49,921 nt of DNA. It comes from Clostridiales bacterium (lineage in GTDB: Bacteria; Bacillota; Clostridia; Oscillospirales; QAMX01). The stretch spans positions 1 to 49,921 of the forward strand of contig JAEDMJ010000013.1 of NCBI GenBank assembly GCA_016303065.1. The letters are read 5' to 3'. A program made the translations under genes and the position numbers. This document shows positions 48,688-49,921 of the stretch, one piece after another (the first letter of the stretch is position 1; each line of letters begins with the position of its first letter). Under the pieces are notes generated by a model. The model made no database searches. It had not been told where the DNA came from and saw only the letters and a list, made by a program, of their open reading frames with translations.

Positions 48688-49317
48688 TTATTCGTCCTTC
48701 AGGGACGTGACGATCAGCTTGCTTTCTATCGCCGCCGCCATCAGCTCCTCCTTGCTGTCAAATCCGCAATGGCTGACCATCTCGCGGATATGCCACCGGG
48801 CGGCGTCGCCGGTGATACCCAGCTTCTGCCCGATCTCCGCATAGCTCATGCCACGGATATACAGACGCAGAATTTCAAGCTGTATCGGCTTGACCTCGCT
48901 GGACAGAATCTCCTCCAGCTCCACGGGCGGCGCTTCTCCGGGAAAGCTGCGCTCACCGTTCAGGACTCTTTCAATGACCGCCATCACTTCTTCGTCCCCG
49001 TGGTCCTTATAGCACAACCCGTCGGCGCAGCCGGACTTTGCTTTGGAAAGCACCTCCGGGTCAACCAATGAAGTCATAATGACCACCTTGGTATTGGGGT
49101 AGTTCTCCTTTATCCGCTTTCCGGCGGCAAGCCCGGAGTGGCGGTGGAGCGTTTGCACATCCATCAGCACAAGGTCAATCTTCTCGCTGCAAAGGCGCTC
49201 CGCTTCAAAGGCGTCCCGGACGGCGCCGACAAGATGAAAGCGCCCGTCGGCCGCAAAAAGCTTGACAAAGTGTTCCTGTATGTATTTGTCGTCCTCTGCG
49301 ATTATGATATTTGTCAT
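48688..49317 (-). CDS. NarL/LuxR-family response regulator
   Basis: The 209-residue protein has a receiver domain with the acidic pair in AEDD (Asp9, Asp10), phospho-acceptor Asp53 in VLMDVQ, a Thr/Ser in VVIMTSL and the Lys in CYKD. A C-terminal LuxR-type helix-turn-helix follows (about 150-195), with LRLYIRGMSYAEIGQKLGITGDAARWHI. It would be phosphorylated by the adjacent kinase. ATG 49317 overlaps the kinase stop (ATGA), so the two are translationally coupled. The target is unknown; the neighbouring wall-anchored protein is a possible one by position only. Confidence 0.93.
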   Translation of the reverse strand: MTNIIIAEDDKYIQEHFVKLFAADGRFHLVGAVRDAFEAERLCSEKIDLVLMDVQTLHRHSGLAAGKRIKENYPNTKVVIMTSLVDPEVLSKAKSGCADGLCYKDHGDEEVMAVIERVLNGERSFPGEAPPVELEEILSSEVKPIQLEILRLYIRGMSYAEIGQKLGITGDAARWHIREMVSHCGFDSKEELMAAAIESKLIVTSLKDE

Positions 49318-49921
49318 ATATTGTCTTTCTCTTTTCCCGGAAGATACAGGGTAAGGGCAAACGCAGGTCGGTGAGAAATCTTCATATCGCCGCCGGAAGC
49401 CTCCACGCTTCTGCGCAGGGAGGAAAGGCCGCTGCCTTCCGTGATTTGTTCCTTCGGCACTTCGCCGTTGTTTGTAATCTGCACCCGCAGGATACCGTCC
49501 TCCCCGGTTATCCTGACGCTGACCCTGTCCCCTTTGGCGTGGCGGATACAGTTGGTGACGCACTCCCGAACGGCGGCAGCAATGAGCTGCTCCGCCGTGG
49601 TGTCCGGCGGGATACAGCCCTCCAGCGTCACCTTGACGCCGAGCTGTTTGGCCTTCTGCTGTGCTTCCTCAAAGGTTCCTTTTGCCGTGGAACGGCTTGC
49701 CGAAAGCATACCCACAGCCTCTTTAAGATCCTTCAGCTTTTGCTTTGTCTCCGTGGAGGAGCTGTTCTTGACATCCTGGATGGTCAAAAGACTGCTGCCC
49801 ATGGTGTCGTGAAGCCAGACCTTCAGGTGCAGGCTCTCCTTTTCCCGCACCTCGTCCTCCATGCGCGCATACATCTTTTGCAGCCGGAGGTTTACCTTTC
49901 TAAGTTCTTCGTTATTTTCAC
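49314..49921 (-). CDS. Sensor histidine kinase, NarX/DesK type (N-terminal part outside the window)
   Basis: The visible ~202 residues begin inside a coiled coil (ENNEELRKVNLRLQKMY) at the right edge and contain the H-box LKVWLHDTMGSSLL with the phospho-acceptor His. The ATPase domain has AAAVRECVTNCIRHAKG (N-box), an ITNNGEVP segment where a DNG-type box is expected, and GSGLSSLRRSVEASGGD (G-box). An internal ATG at 49874 is not the start, because the frame is open to the edge. The sensor domain lies outside, so the signal is unknown. Confidence 0.9.
   Translation of the reverse strand, partial: ENNEELRKVNLRLQKMYARMEDEVREKESLHLKVWLHDTMGSSLLTIQDVKNSSSTETKQKLKDLKEAVGMLSASRSTAKGTFEEAQQKAKQLGVKVTLEGCIPPDTTAEQLIAAAVRECVTNCIRHAKGDRVSVRITGEDGILRVQITNNGEVPKEQITEGSGLSSLRRSVEASGGDMKISHRPAFALTLYLPGKEKDNI

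Noticed and set aside
49205..49216. Further copies of the AAAGGCGTC leader motif, here and near 41438
   Set aside because: Both lie inside coding sequence, lack the second arm and have no promoter upstream; chance matches.
1..49921. tRNA, rRNA, insertion sequences, prophage, toxin-antitoxin or attachment sites
   Set aside because: I scanned the intergenic regions for tRNA T-arm sequences, transposase motifs and paired terminal repeats and saw none; every gap over 300 bases is explained by leaders, promoters and terminators except 16331-16535 and 48248-48600.

Overview
The window looks like chromosomal DNA from a GC-rich, endospore-forming, probably anaerobic member of the Clostridia (Firmicutes). 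The evidence is the block yabM/spoVB-like - mazG - hup - rqcP(yabO) - yabP - yabQ - divIC - S1 protein, which follows the Bacillus subtilis yabM-yabR order; the oxygen-independent hemZ-type radical SAM protein; an AmtB-PII fusion; and a Gram-positive cell-wall sorting signal. Many intergenic promoters match TTGACA-N17-TATAAT closely. I see no rRNA, tRNA, CRISPR array, transposase or phage gene. The content is mostly core metabolism with some surface and regulatory genes at the right end.

Layout. 1-1.8 kb: tail of an unidentified gene and a sodium-dependent symporter (- strand). 1.9-10.3 kb: one + strand operon, aroF-tyrA-aroB-aroA-aroC-pheA-aroE/K-aroQ, encoding every step from PEP + erythrose-4-phosphate to phenylpyruvate and 4-hydroxyphenylpyruvate. 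It is preceded by a strong promoter, a 32-codon Phe/Tyr-rich leader peptide and a terminator with a mutually exclusive antiterminator: classical ribosome-mediated attenuation. 10.3-12.3 kb: an ABC-F ATPase gene behind a structured leader with its own promoter, tiny upstream ORF and terminator. 12.4-16.3 kb (- strand): two membrane proteins, ychF, and lgt with a repetitive acidic tail. 16.5-29.7 kb (- strand): S1 protein and divIC, then (reading from 29.7 kb down) recJ-rsh-dtd-MBL-hemZ-Zn ribbon-mtaD-flippase-mazG-hup-rqcP-yabP-yabQ, apparently one long transcription unit closed by a terminator at 17.37 kb. 29.9-42.9 kb (+ strand): NUDIX hydrolase; amtB-glnK fusion, gltB, gltD; pyrG; citrate synthase; an Mbeg1-like hydrolase. 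43.2-45.9 kb (- strand): the TldE/TldD protease pair. Then a HAD phosphatase (+), a SPQTG-anchored pilin-like protein (-) and a NarL-type two-component system (-) running off the right edge.

How the genes work together. The 30.5-41.7 kb block is a nitrogen/carbon junction: ammonium uptake with its own PII sensor domain, GOGAT for glutamate, CTP synthase as a glutamine consumer, and citrate synthase feeding 2-oxoglutarate formation. The amtB and pyrG leaders carry the same 12-nt arms (GACAAAGGCGTC ... GTGACGCCTTTT) around different hairpin tops, at the same distance from nearly identical promoters. This suggests one shared attenuation mechanism for both transcription units. The two leader systems (aro, and amtB/pyrG) are the most interesting content; both are inferred from sequence alone.
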